A DNA stretch of 64,000 nt, taken from Streptomyces sp. NBC_00091 (GTDB lineage: Bacteria; Actinomycetota; Actinomycetes; Streptomycetales; Streptomycetaceae). Within the stretch, counting starts at the first letter, position 1, and each line of letters starts with the position of its first letter. Location: contig NZ_JAPEMA010000001.1 of assembly GCF_026343185.1 (NCBI RefSeq), positions 1,736,001-1,800,000 of the forward strand, given 5' to 3'. Below the pieces are notes generated by a model, which was not told the origin of the DNA, did not search any database, and saw nothing but the letters and a program-made list of their open reading frames with translations. Shown here piece after piece: positions 17,795 to 25,539 of the stretch. Both the position numbers and the translations under genes were made by a program.

Positions 17795-18046
17795 CGCTGC
17801 GCGGAGCTGTCCCCTACCCGCCCTTCCACCGTTCCCCGGGGCGCCGCCCGGGCCCCGCGCCTCAAACGCCGGCGAGGCTGGATGTGGCCGAGCCGCAGTC
17901 GCACGTGCAGCCCGTTCCGGCCCCGCCGGCGTCTCCCGGCGGGCTGGTTGCCGCGCAGCGGCATATCCAGCCTCGCCTGGGGGCACCTCCCAGCGGTAGC
18001 TGGGGGAGTTTGAGGCGCGGGGTCCGGGGCGGAGCCCCAGGAGCGG
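17795..18046. repeat. Intergenic inverted GC-rich repeat (family copy 1)
   Basis: The 453 bases between glyA and trpS hold no gene. Instead there are two arms of a repeat seen elsewhere in the window. At 17795-17883 the arm runs GCTGCGCGG, CCCCTACCCGCCCTTCC, then CTCAAACGCCGGCGAGGC. At 17967-18046 a reverse-oriented arm runs CAGCCTCGCC, CCCAGCGGTAGCTGGGGG, then TTTGAGGCGCGGGG and GGGGCGGAGCCCC. The arms can fold back on each other. The element starts right after the glyA stop and probably ends its transcript. Confidence 0.75.
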
Positions 18047-18055
18047 CGCCGCGGG

Positions 18056-19324
18056 TCAGGACAGGGGGAGGCCCGGGGCCGGGAAGGCGGCCATCAGGGA
18101 GGCGACCTCCGCGCGGATCGCGGCGAGGGCCGGCTCGTCGGCCTTGGCGGCGGCGTCGACCGCGCGGGAGATCCACTCCGCGACCAGCGGCATGTGGGCC
18201 ACCCCGAGCCCCCGCGAGGTCAGCGACGGCGTACCGATCCGCACCCCCGAGGGATCGAAGGGCTTGCGCGGGTCGAACGGCACCGTGTTGTAGTTCACGA
18301 CGATGCCCGCGCGGTCCAGCGCCTTGGCGGCGACCTTGCCCGGGACCCCCCGCGAGGTCAGGTCCATCAGGATCAGGTGGTTGTCCGTACCGCCCGAGAC
18401 GAGGTCGAAGCCCCGGGACAGCAGGGCCTCGGCCAGCGCCTTGGCGTTGGCGACGACCGCGTGGGCGTAGGAGACGAAGGACGGCTGCGCGGCCTCGTGC
18501 AGGGCCACCGCGATGCCGGCCGTCGTCTGGTTGTGCGGGCCGCCCTGGAGGCCCGGGAAGACCGCCTTGTCGATGGCCTTCGCGTGCTCCTCCCGGCACA
18601 TCAGCATCGCGCCGCGCGGGCCCCGCAGCGTCTTGTGCGTGGTCGTGGAGATGACGTCCACGTGCCCGGCCGGGGAGGGGTGGGCCCCGCCCGCGATCAG
18701 GCCGGCGATGTGGGCGACGTCCGCGACCAGGACCGAGCCCGCCTCCTTCGCGATCGAGGCGAACGCCTCGAAGTCGATCGTGCGGGGCAGGGCCGTACCG
18801 CCGCAGAAGATGACCTTCGGGCGTTCCGCCAGGGCCAGCTCGCGGACGGCGTCGTAGTCGATCAGGCCGCTGTCCTGGCGGACGCCGTACTGCACGCCCC
18901 GGAACCAGGAGCCGGTCGCGGAGACCCCCCAGCCGTGCGTCAGGTGCCCGCCCATCGGCAGGGCCATGCCCATCACCGTGTCGCCGGGCTTCGCGAAGGC
19001 CAGGTAGACGGCCAGGTTCGCCGGGGAGCCAGAGTAGGGCTGGACGTTCGCGTGGTCCACCCCGAACAGGCCCTTGGCCCGTTCGATGGCCAGCGCCTCG
19101 ACGCGGTCGATGTTCTGCTGGCCCTCGTAGTAGCGGCGGCCCGGGTAGCCCTCGCTGTACTTGTTCTGCAGGACGGTGCCGGAGGCCTCGAGCACGGCGG
19201 CGGAGACGTAGTTCTCGCTGGGGATCAGCCGCAGGGTCTCCGCCTGGAGGGTCTCCTCGGCGGAGACGAGCGAGGCGAGCTCGGGGTCGGTGGCGTACAG
19301 GGCGGGCTGGCGGTGCGCGGTCAT
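18056..19324 (-). CDS. glyA: Serine hydroxymethyltransferase
   Basis: A 422-residue PLP enzyme that interconverts serine and glycine and charges tetrahydrofolate with a one-carbon unit. Family motifs are LIPSENYVS, YSEGYPGRRYYEGQQNID, and the PLP-lysine segment STTTHKTLRGPRG (Lys231). ATG at 19324 follows GGAGGA. The 5' leader folds as a ZTP/pfl riboswitch, tying expression to folate one-carbon status. The later FDPSGVRIGTPSLTSRG segment is intact, so the gene looks fully functional. It is divergent from rocD. Confidence 0.97.
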   Translation of the reverse strand: MTAHRQPALYATDPELASLVSAEETLQAETLRLIPSENYVSAAVLEASGTVLQNKYSEGYPGRRYYEGQQNIDRVEALAIERAKGLFGVDHANVQPYSGSPANLAVYLAFAKPGDTVMGMALPMGGHLTHGWGVSATGSWFRGVQYGVRQDSGLIDYDAVRELALAERPKVIFCGGTALPRTIDFEAFASIAKEAGSVLVADVAHIAGLIAGGAHPSPAGHVDVISTTTHKTLRGPRGAMLMCREEHAKAIDKAVFPGLQGGPHNQTTAGIAVALHEAAQPSFVSYAHAVVANAKALAEALLSRGFDLVSGGTDNHLILMDLTSRGVPGKVAAKALDRAGIVVNYNTVPFDPRKPFDPSGVRIGTPSLTSRGLGVAHMPLVAEWISRAVDAAAKADEPALAAIRAEVASLMAAFPAPGLPLS

Positions 19325-19362
19325 CGCGGCTCCTCCGGGGTCGATGTCAGATCTCGTCCCCG

Positions 19363-19460
19363 CGAGGCCCAGGCGAGCGGCCCTGTGTGCGGTCGTACGC
19401 GCACGACTCCCCCGGAGTTGGTTCTCCGTACGCCAGTCGCCGTGCGTACCGCACACCTTA
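19363..19460 (-). promoter_or_regulatory. ZTP (pfl motif) riboswitch in the glyA leader
   Basis: Read on the minus strand, the leader contains, in order, GGCGACTGGCG, a short stem loop (CGGAG...CTCCG) with ACCAA, then GGGGGAGTCGTGCGCG, and finally CCGCTCGCCTGGGC about 40 bases before the GGAGGA ribosome site. These are the conserved blocks of the pfl/ZTP aptamer (ACUGGCG, GGGGAG, CGCCUGGGC). The pseudoknot half is close to the start codon, which suggests control of translation or of an early terminator. Upstream pairing GTGTGCGGT with ACCGCACAC closes the structure. Confidence 0.85.
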
Positions 19461-19567
19461 GCGGGCGCGGCACCGGGCAGGTTTCCGCGTCCAGGATCCG
19501 AGCGACGATACAAAGGACGTCACCCACGTCACCCGCGCCACCAGCCAGACGGACGATCGGAGACCCC

Positions 19568-20773
19568 GTGTCGAGAACTGCTGATGCCATTCGCTCCGCC
19601 GACGAACACAGCGCGCACAACTACCACCCCCTGCCGATCGTCGTCTCATCGGCGGACGGAGCGTGGATGACCGACGTGGAGGGGCGCCGGTACCTCGACA
19701 TGCTCGCCGGGTACTCGGCGCTCAACTTCGGCCACGGCAACCGCCGTCTGCTCGACGCCGCCCGTGACCAGCTGGAACGGGTCACGCTCACCTCGCGCGC
19801 CTTCCACCACGACCGCTTCGCCGACTTCTGCGCCCAGCTCGCCGCGCTGTGCGGCAAGGAGATGGTGCTGCCCATGAACACGGGCGCGGAGGCCGTGGAG
19901 ACGGCGGTGAAGACGGCCCGCAAGTGGGGGTACGAGGTCAAGGGCGTCCCGGACGGGCAGGCAAAGATCGTCGTCGCCGCGAACAACTTCCACGGCCGGA
20001 CGACGACCATCGTGTCCTTCTCCACCGACCACGAGGCCCGCGACCACTACGGCCCCTACACCCCCGGCTTCGAGATCGTCCCGTACGGGGACCTGACCGC
20101 CCTCGACTCCGCCGTCACCGCCAACACCGTGGCCGTGCTGCTGGAGCCGATCCAGGGCGAGGCGGGGGTCCTCGTCCCGCCGGCCGGATACCTGGCCGGC
20201 GTACGGGAACTGACGCGCGAACGGAACGTCCTCTTCATGGCGGACGAGATCCAGTCGGGCCTGGGCCGTACCGGGAAGACCTTCGCGTGCGAGCACGAGG
20301 GGGTCGTGCCCGACGTGTACGTGCTGGGCAAGGCCCTCGGCGGCGGGGTCGTGCCCGTGTCCGCCGTGGTCGCCGACCGGGACGTGCTCGGGGTGTTCCG
20401 GCCGGGCGAGCACGGCTCCACCTTCGGCGGGAACCCGCTCGCCTGCGCCGTCGCCCTGGAGGTGATCGCGATGCTGCGCACCGGCGAGTACCAGCAGCGC
20501 GCCGCCGAACTCGGCGACCACCTGCACCGGGAGCTGAACCTGCTGGTCGGCGGGGGCGCGGTGACCGCCGTACGCGGACGCGGGCTGTGGGCGGGCGTGG
20601 ACATCGCCCCGGGCCACGGGACGGGCCGGGAGATCTCCGAGAAGCTGATGGAGCTCGGGGTCCTGGTGAAGGACACCCACGGGACGACGATCCGCATCGC
20701 CCCGCCGCTGGTCATCAGCAAGGAGGACCTGGACTGGGGCCTGGACCAGCTGCGGTCCGTCCTCGCCGGCTGA
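19568..20773 (+). CDS. rocD: Ornithine aminotransferase
   Basis: A 401-residue class III PLP aminotransferase. The opening SAHNYHPLPIVVSSADGAWMTDVEG, the phosphate-binding NTGAEAVETAVKTARKW, MADEIQSGLGRTGK, and the PLP-lysine site YVLGKALGGG (Lys255) match ornithine-oxo-acid aminotransferases rather than acetylornithine enzymes. It converts ornithine and 2-oxoglutarate to glutamate semialdehyde and glutamate in arginine catabolism. GTG at 19568 has GGAG five bases upstream. It is divergent from glyA; no arginase or amidinohydrolase gene is adjacent in this window. A hairpin at 20834-20870 ends it. Confidence 0.92.
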   Translation: MSRTADAIRSADEHSAHNYHPLPIVVSSADGAWMTDVEGRRYLDMLAGYSALNFGHGNRRLLDAARDQLERVTLTSRAFHHDRFADFCAQLAALCGKEMVLPMNTGAEAVETAVKTARKWGYEVKGVPDGQAKIVVAANNFHGRTTTIVSFSTDHEARDHYGPYTPGFEIVPYGDLTALDSAVTANTVAVLLEPIQGEAGVLVPPAGYLAGVRELTRERNVLFMADEIQSGLGRTGKTFACEHEGVVPDVYVLGKALGGGVVPVSAVVADRDVLGVFRPGEHGSTFGGNPLACAVALEVIAMLRTGEYQQRAAELGDHLHRELNLLVGGGAVTAVRGRGLWAGVDIAPGHGTGREISEKLMELGVLVKDTHGTTIRIAPPLVISKEDLDWGLDQLRSVLAG

Positions 20774-20833
20774 CGGCTCCCGACGGGGGGACGGGCCCTG
20801 CGGTGGACACCGGGAGGAGTCCGCCTGAGGATG

Positions 20834-20870
20834 GGAAGACCCCGTACGGGTGCCCGCCCGGGGTCTTTCC
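20834..20870 (+). terminator. Terminator of rocD
   Basis: GGAAGACCCC (20834-20843) pairs with GGGGTCTTTCC (20860-20870), with one bulged T, between rocD and the next gene on the same strand. Confidence 0.7.
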
Positions 20871-20900
20871 GGGCCCGTCCCTCCGATGGGAGCACCCCCC

Positions 20901-21464
20901 ATGTACCGACGTACCCGACGCGCCGTGGTCTGCGGTGTCGTGGCGTCCTCCGTCGCCTTCGGCGGCGCGGTCGTCCTCGGGCCGGCCGCCGCTGCCGCGG
21001 CGGTGCCCGCCGCCAGTTGTACGGTCACCCCCGCCGCGGACGGTCTGTCCGTCGTCATCACCGGCGAGGGCTTCACACCCCCGCGCAGCCTCAACGACGG
21101 CGAGTCCACCGAGCCCCTGAACATCGACGCGAACGGCAACTTCCGGCTGAAGCGGTTCCAGAAGAACGTCGACTACACCGTTCTCGCGGTAAACGAGGAC
21201 CAGGACTTCGTCTTCGTGAACTGCAAGGTCGCGGAGCCCAAGGCCCCGTCCCCCAGCCCGTCCACCGCCCCGTCCACCGGCCCCGCGCAGGACTTCCAGA
21301 AGGGCTTCAACGACGGGTACGTGGCCGGCCAGCGGGCGGCCGAGACCTGCCAGCCGACGAAGCCGGACACGAGCCAGCCCCGTTCCGACTCCTACCGGAA
21401 GGGATGGACGGCAGGCTTCAACACCGTCTTCAACGAGCTCTGCGAGGCCGGCTCTACAGGATGA
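20901..21464 (+). CDS. Secreted protein of unknown function
   Basis: A 187-residue protein with a Sec signal peptide (MYRRTRRAVVCGVVASSVAFGG... to about residue 36, AAAAA-VPA). The mature part has two similar Gly/aromatic segments, FQKGFNDGYVAGQ and YRKGWTAGFNTVF, separated by a Cys-containing spacer, after a Ser/Pro linker. I do not recognise the family. ATG at 20901 follows GGGAG. Its last 11 bases overlap the end of the convergent glutathionylspermidine-synthase-like gene. Four cysteines in the mature part could form disulfides. Confidence 0.75.
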   Translation: MYRRTRRAVVCGVVASSVAFGGAVVLGPAAAAAAVPAASCTVTPAADGLSVVITGEGFTPPRSLNDGESTEPLNIDANGNFRLKRFQKNVDYTVLAVNEDQDFVFVNCKVAEPKAPSPSPSTAPSTGPAQDFQKGFNDGYVAGQRAAETCQPTKPDTSQPRSDSYRKGWTAGFNTVFNELCEAGSTG

Positions 21465-22650
21465 CGTGCGGCAGGAAGCGGGCGTACTCGTCCGTGACCG
21501 GCCCCGCCGACTCCCGGATGCCGAGTCCGGCCGCCTCCTCCTCGACGACCCACGCACCCAGCACCACGCGGTTGCCGTCGAAGTCGGGCAGCGGCGCCAG
21601 CGCCTGGAAGACGTACGTCTCCCCCTCCTCCGGGACGAAGGGCTCGCCGCCCTCGCCGGCCTCGTGCAGCGTGACCCCGGCGCCCTCGCGGCCCAGCAGG
21701 GGCTTGGCCACGTACCCGCAGGTGTCGGCCAGTTCGCGCGGGCCGTCGAGGTAGGCGGGCAGCAGGTTCGGGTGTTCCGGGAAGAGTTCCCACAGGATCG
21801 CCAGCAGCGCCTTGTTGGCGAGCAGCATCTTCCACAGCGGCTCGATCCACACGGTGCTGCCGGAGCCGCCGCCGTGGTCGTAGGTGCCGAGCACCTGCGG
21901 GCCGAACTCGTCGGTGGCCAGCCACTCCCACGGGTAGAGCTTGAAGCAGCTGCGGATGAAGCGGAGCTTCTCGTCCACGAAACGGCCCGAGAGGCTGTCC
22001 CAGCCGATCGTCTCCACGGACAGCGCGTGGGTCTCCAGCCCGGCCTGCTCGGCGGTCTCCTGGAGGTAGGCGACCGTCATCAGGTCCTCGCCGAGCTCGT
22101 CGGTCTCGGAGTGCGCGAAGTGCACCGGGCCGGGCGGCAGCAGCTCGGCCTGGCGGCGCCAGGCCTCGACGAGCCGCTCGTGGAGGGAGTTCCACTGGTC
22201 GGCGCCGGGAAAGCGCTCCTCCATCCAGAACCACTGCGGGCTCGCCGCCTCCACGAGGGAGGTCGGCGTGTCGGCGTTGTACTCCAGCAGCTTGGCGGGG
22301 CCGCCGGCGCCGTCGTAGCGCAGGTCGAAGCGGCCGTAGAGGGAGGGCTGTTCGGCCCGCCGCCGCCAGGACTCGGCGATCCGCGCCGCCAGCTTCGGGT
22401 CGGTGATCCCGAGGTCCGCGAAGCGGTCGTGGTCGACGATGTGCGCCGCCGCGGCCAGGCACATGGCGTGCAGGTCCTCGACGACGTCCTCCAGCGCCTC
22501 GACCTCCGGGAGCGTGAAGGAGTAGTACGCGCTCTCGTCCCAGTAGGGGCGCAGGGAGTCGTCGGGGTAGCGGGTGAGGGGATAGATCAGCCCCTGCTCC
22601 TCGACGGTCTTCTGCCAGTCGGGCCGCGGTTCGATGGTGTGCCGCTGCAT
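21454..22650 (-). CDS. Glutathionylspermidine synthase family (YgiC/YjfC-like) ATP-grasp protein
   Basis: A 398-residue protein with the GSP synthase preATP-grasp/ATP-grasp pattern: RFDLRYDGAGGPAKLLEYNADTPTSLVEA, PWEWLATDEFG, WIEPLWKMLLANKALLAILWELFPEHPNLLPAYLD, KPLLGREGAGV and YVFQALAPLP. Such YgiC-like proteins lack the amidase domain of true Gsp synthase and probably make an amide bond with an unknown substrate. It starts only 6 bases after the small lipoprotein gene upstream, as in the E. coli ygiB-ygiC arrangement. The stop (TAG, 21454) overlaps the convergent gene by 11 bases. Confidence 0.88.
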   Translation of the reverse strand: MQRHTIEPRPDWQKTVEEQGLIYPLTRYPDDSLRPYWDESAYYSFTLPEVEALEDVVEDLHAMCLAAAAHIVDHDRFADLGITDPKLAARIAESWRRRAEQPSLYGRFDLRYDGAGGPAKLLEYNADTPTSLVEAASPQWFWMEERFPGADQWNSLHERLVEAWRRQAELLPPGPVHFAHSETDELGEDLMTVAYLQETAEQAGLETHALSVETIGWDSLSGRFVDEKLRFIRSCFKLYPWEWLATDEFGPQVLGTYDHGGGSGSTVWIEPLWKMLLANKALLAILWELFPEHPNLLPAYLDGPRELADTCGYVAKPLLGREGAGVTLHEAGEGGEPFVPEEGETYVFQALAPLPDFDGNRVVLGAWVVEEEAAGLGIRESAGPVTDEYARFLPHVIL

Positions 22651-22656
22651 GTGCGC

Positions 22657-22959
22657 TCAGCCGCCGGAGGAGCCGGAGCTGCTGTGGCCGCCGATGCCGC
22701 CGCGGGTGACCGCGGACTTGTCGAAGCTGCCACCGGTCACCTTGCCGTTGGTGACCCGGCCGCCGTAGTAGTACGAGCCGTGGCCGCCGCTCTTGCACTC
22801 CTTCATGTTCAGGTGGTCCAGCGTCGAGCGGGAGGCGCAGCGCTTGTCGGGCTCGTCGCTGCTGCCACAGGCCACGAGGGTGGCGGCGAGCAGGCCCATT
22901 CCGCCGAGGGCGACCGCGCCGGAGCGCATGCGGCGTCTGTTGGTGTTGCTGGTGTCCAT
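22657..22959 (-). CDS. Small Ser/Gly-rich lipoprotein, partner of the YgiC-like gene
   Basis: A 100-residue protein with a lipoprotein signal ending LLAATLVACG (Cys about residue 31). A short Cys-containing region (KRCASRSTLDHLNMKECKSGG) and a Gly/Ser/Tyr-rich tail follow. It sits 6 bases upstream of the glutathionylspermidine-synthase-like gene and must be co-transcribed with it. Proteobacterial ygiB/yjfM lipoproteins hold the same position, although I see no close sequence match, so the pairing rests on context. Start at 22959 (ATG) is preferred; an in-frame GTG at 22968 is possible. Confidence 0.75.
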   Translation of the reverse strand: MDTSNTNRRRMRSGAVALGGMGLLAATLVACGSSDEPDKRCASRSTLDHLNMKECKSGGHGSYYYGGRVTNGKVTGGSFDKSAVTRGGIGGHSSSGSSGG

Positions 22960-23015
22960 GGGCTGCACCCTAGAGCGGGGGCGCGGGGGTATGGAATCCG
23001 GCCGCCGTCACACCC

Positions 23016-23044
23016 TTGTCACGATGGTGACCTAGAGTCGGTTC
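23016..23044 (+). promoter_or_regulatory. Promoter for the EamA-like gene, probably leaderless
   Basis: TAGAGT at 23033-23038 is a good -10 element, and only 6 bases separate it from the GTG at 23045, so the message probably has no leader. TTGTCA lies at 23016-23021, only 11 bases before the -10, which is too close for an ordinary -35. Spacing and first bases resemble the RecA-NDp pattern seen at 46.9 kb, but positions 7-9 do not match. Confidence 0.5.
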
Positions 23045-23896
23045 GTGCTGATTGGGATGGTTTGCGCGCTGGGTGCGGCGGTCTGCTTCGGTACGGCGTC
23101 GGTGCTCCAGGCGGTGGCGGCCCGGGCGGCGGCGCGCCCGGGGGCGGGTACGGGGGCGGGGGCGAGGGCTTCCGGGGTCGACGCGGCGCTGTTCCTGCGG
23201 GCGGTACGGCAGTGGCGGTACCTGGCGGGGCTGGGGCTGGACGCGGTCGGCTTCGTGCTCCAGATCATCGCCCTGCGGCACGTCCCGATCTACACGGTGG
23301 GGGCCGCGCTGGCCGCCAGCCTGGCGGTGACCGCGGTGGTCGCGGCGCGGCTGCTGCGGGTGCGGCTGTCGCGGCTGGAGTGGGGCGCGGTGGGGGTGGT
23401 GTGCGCGGGGCTGCTGATGCTCGGGCTGGCCTCCGGTGAGGAGGGGTCCGGTACGGGGACGCTCGCGCTGAAGCTGGGGCTGCTGGGGGTGGCGGCGCTG
23501 GTGCTGGTGGTCGGCGCGGTGGCGGGGGCGCTGCCCGACGGGCCGCGCGCGCTGGCGCTGGGGCTGGCGGCGGGGACGGGCTTCGGGGTGGTGGAGGTGG
23601 CGGTGCGCCTCATCGACTCCGTCTCGTTGCGGGAGCTGCGCAATCCCGCGCTGTACGCACTGCTGCTGGGCGGGGCGGCGGCGTTCCTGCTGCTCACCTC
23701 CGCCCTGCAGCGCGGCTCGGTGACGGCGGCGACGGCGGGGCTGGTCCTGGGCGAGACCCTCGGCCCGGCGGCGGTGGGCGTGGCGTGGCTCGGCGACCGC
23801 ACCCGCGAGGGCCTGACGTGGCTGGCGGTGGCCGGCTTCGCGGTGGCGGTGGCGGGAGCCCTTGCGCTGTCGCGCTTCGGGGAGCCGGAGGCGTAG
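23045..23896 (+). CDS. EamA/DMT-type multi-pass membrane protein
   Basis: A 283-residue protein of ten short TM helices arranged as two similar halves, the layout of the drug/metabolite transporter superfamily. It starts MLIGMVCALGAAVCFGTASVLQAVAAR, and the second half repeats a GLVLGETLGPAAVGVAWLGDR element. The substrate is unknown. GTG at 23045 has no ribosome site, and a -10 element lies 6 bases upstream, so the transcript is likely leaderless. It converges on the MocR-like gene across an inverted repeat. Confidence 0.82.
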   Translation: MLIGMVCALGAAVCFGTASVLQAVAARAAARPGAGTGAGARASGVDAALFLRAVRQWRYLAGLGLDAVGFVLQIIALRHVPIYTVGAALAASLAVTAVVAARLLRVRLSRLEWGAVGVVCAGLLMLGLASGEEGSGTGTLALKLGLLGVAALVLVVGAVAGALPDGPRALALGLAAGTGFGVVEVAVRLIDSVSLRELRNPALYALLLGGAAAFLLLTSALQRGSVTAATAGLVLGETLGPAAVGVAWLGDRTREGLTWLAVAGFAVAVAGALALSRFGEPEA

Positions 23897-23904
23897 CCCG
23901 CCGG

Positions 23905-24066
23905 TCCCGGTCCCTGCGGGGCTGTCCCCTACCCGCCCTTCCTCCGTTCCCCGGGCTCTGCCCGGACCCGCGCCTCAAACGCCGGCGGGGCTGGATCTTT
24001 CAGCCTCGCCGGCGATTGAGGCGGGAACGGAGGAAGGGCGGGGAGGGGCAAGCCCCGCAGGGACCG
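23905..24066. repeat. Intergenic inverted GC-rich repeat (family copy 2), probable bidirectional terminator
   Basis: Two long arms face each other. 23908-23950 runs GGTCCCTGCGGGG, then CCCGCCCTTCCTCCGTTCC. Its near-perfect complement at 24024-24066 runs GGAACGGAGGAAGGGCGGGG, then CCCCGCAGGGACC. Inside them lie CTCAAACGCCGGCGGGGCTGG and CAGCCTCGCCGGCGATTGAG. The element fills the gap between two convergent genes (stops 23896 and 24081), so it would act as a strong two-way terminator. Confidence 0.8.
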
Positions 24067-24080
24067 GCGTCCGCCGAACC

Positions 24081-25499
24081 TCACGGGAGCGTGCTGGTCA
24101 GGGCGGTGAGGGTGGGGGTCCAGGCGCTGGTGGCCGGGGTGCCGTAGCCGACGACCAGGGCTTCGCGGACCGGCATCGGCGAGTCGGGGTGGCGGTAGCG
24201 GGCGAGGCCCTCGAGGGCCAGGTCCTGCCAGGCGGCGGCCTGGACGATGGAGCGTTCCGTGCCCGGCGGGAGGTCCAGCACGGCGTGCAGCCCGGCCGCG
24301 ATGCCGGAGACGGGGACCCGCCCGGCCACGGCGGCCACCAGTTCGTCCCGGCGGCGCCGGTAGCGCTGGCGCATGCCGCGCACGTGGCGGTCGTACGCCC
24401 CGGAGGTGATGAACTCCGCCAGCGTCAGCTGGTCCAGGGCGCTGGAGGTCCAGTCGACCCGGCCCTTCGCCTCCAGGACCTCCTCCAGCAGGTCCGGCGG
24501 GACCACCATCCAGCCCATCCGCAGCGCCGGGGCCAGGGACTTGCTCGCGGTGCCGAGGTACACCACCCGGTCCGGGTCCAGCCCCTGGAGCGCGCCGACG
24601 GGCTGGCGGTCGTAGCGGAACTCCCCGTCGTAGTCGTCCTCCAGGATCACCCCGCCCGTGCTCCGCGCCCAGTCCACGGCCGCCGCTCGCCGCCCGGGGG
24701 TGAGGGCCGCGCCCGTCGGGAACTGGTGCGCCGGGGTCAGCAGCACCGCCCCCGCCCGGGGGCCCAGCCCGGCCAGGTCGGGGGTGCGGGCCCCGGCCTC
24801 GTCCACCCACAGCGGAAGGGTCCGCAGCCCGGCCCCGGTCAGCAGCTCCCGGTGCACGTCGAGGCTGTACCCCTCCACGGCCACCTCCCGCACCCGGCGC
24901 CCCCGCAGCACCCGCCCCAGCAGCATCAGGGCGTGCGCGAAGCCGGCGCACAGCACGATCCGGTCCGGGTCGGCGTACACCCCGCGCGCCCGCGCCAGGT
25001 ACCCGGCGAGCGCCTCGCGCAGCTCCACCCGGCCGCGCGCGTCGGCGGCGTACCCGAAGGCCTCGTTGGGGGCGGCGGTCACCGCCCGCCGGGCCGCCGC
25101 CAGCCACGCGGTGCGCGGGAAGCCGCCCAGGTCCGGGGAGCCGGGGAGCAGGCTGTACGCGGGCCCCCGGCGCGCGGGACGGCGTACCTGGGGCGCCCCC
25201 GCCTCCCGCCGTACGCGGGCCCGTTCCGCGACGCGGGTGCCGGAGCCCTGGCGGGCCGTCAGCCAGCCCTCGGCGACGAGTTCCGCGTACGCCTCGGCGA
25301 CGGTGTTGCGGGCGATCCCCAGGTCGGCGGCGAAGGACCGCGAGGACGGCAGCCGCGTCCCCGGCGCCAGCCGCCCGCTGCGCGCGGCCTCCCGCAGCGC
25401 CTCCGCCAGGGCGGCCCGCAGGCCGCGGCCGCCCGCCGCCGCGGCGAGGTCCAGGTGCAGGTCGGCGCCGAAAGTGGCCCATGATCCCGTCATGGACAT
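24081..25499 (-). CDS. MocR/PdxR-type GntR regulator with aminotransferase-like domain
   Basis: A 472-residue fusion. Residues about 25-100 are a GntR winged helix (LREAARSGRLAPGTRLPSSRSFAADLGIARNTVAEAYAELVAEGWL). From about 110 to the end is an aminotransferase class I-like domain with the PLP-lysine region YLGTASKSLAPALRMGWM and EDDYDGEFRYDR. MocR regulators use PLP, or an aldimine of it with an amino compound, as signal. The gene is divergent from an AhpD-like gene with 40 bases between, where ATGGACATGGACCAT-type repeats occur, so that gene is the likely target. Two in-frame ATG codons (25499, 25493) compete as start. Confidence 0.9.
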   Translation of the reverse strand: MSMTGSWATFGADLHLDLAAAAGGRGLRAALAEALREAARSGRLAPGTRLPSSRSFAADLGIARNTVAEAYAELVAEGWLTARQGSGTRVAERARVRREAGAPQVRRPARRGPAYSLLPGSPDLGGFPRTAWLAAARRAVTAAPNEAFGYAADARGRVELREALAGYLARARGVYADPDRIVLCAGFAHALMLLGRVLRGRRVREVAVEGYSLDVHRELLTGAGLRTLPLWVDEAGARTPDLAGLGPRAGAVLLTPAHQFPTGAALTPGRRAAAVDWARSTGGVILEDDYDGEFRYDRQPVGALQGLDPDRVVYLGTASKSLAPALRMGWMVVPPDLLEEVLEAKGRVDWTSSALDQLTLAEFITSGAYDRHVRGMRQRYRRRRDELVAAVAGRVPVSGIAAGLHAVLDLPPGTERSIVQAAAWQDLALEGLARYRHPDSPMPVREALVVGYGTPATSAWTPTLTALTSTLP

Positions 25500-25539
25500 G
25501 GACCATATCGGCGGGCCGCCCGCTCCCTAGAGTGGGGGC
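25491..25539 (+). promoter_or_regulatory. MocR-controlled promoter of the AhpD-like gene
   Basis: ATGGACATGGACCAT (25492-25506) combines a direct repeat ATGGAC with a palindromic half, next to the -35 position. A TAGAGT -10 (25528-25533) lies 6 bases before the ATG at 25540, giving a leaderless or very short-leader message. MocR-type regulators usually bind direct repeats at such sites. Confidence 0.55.
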
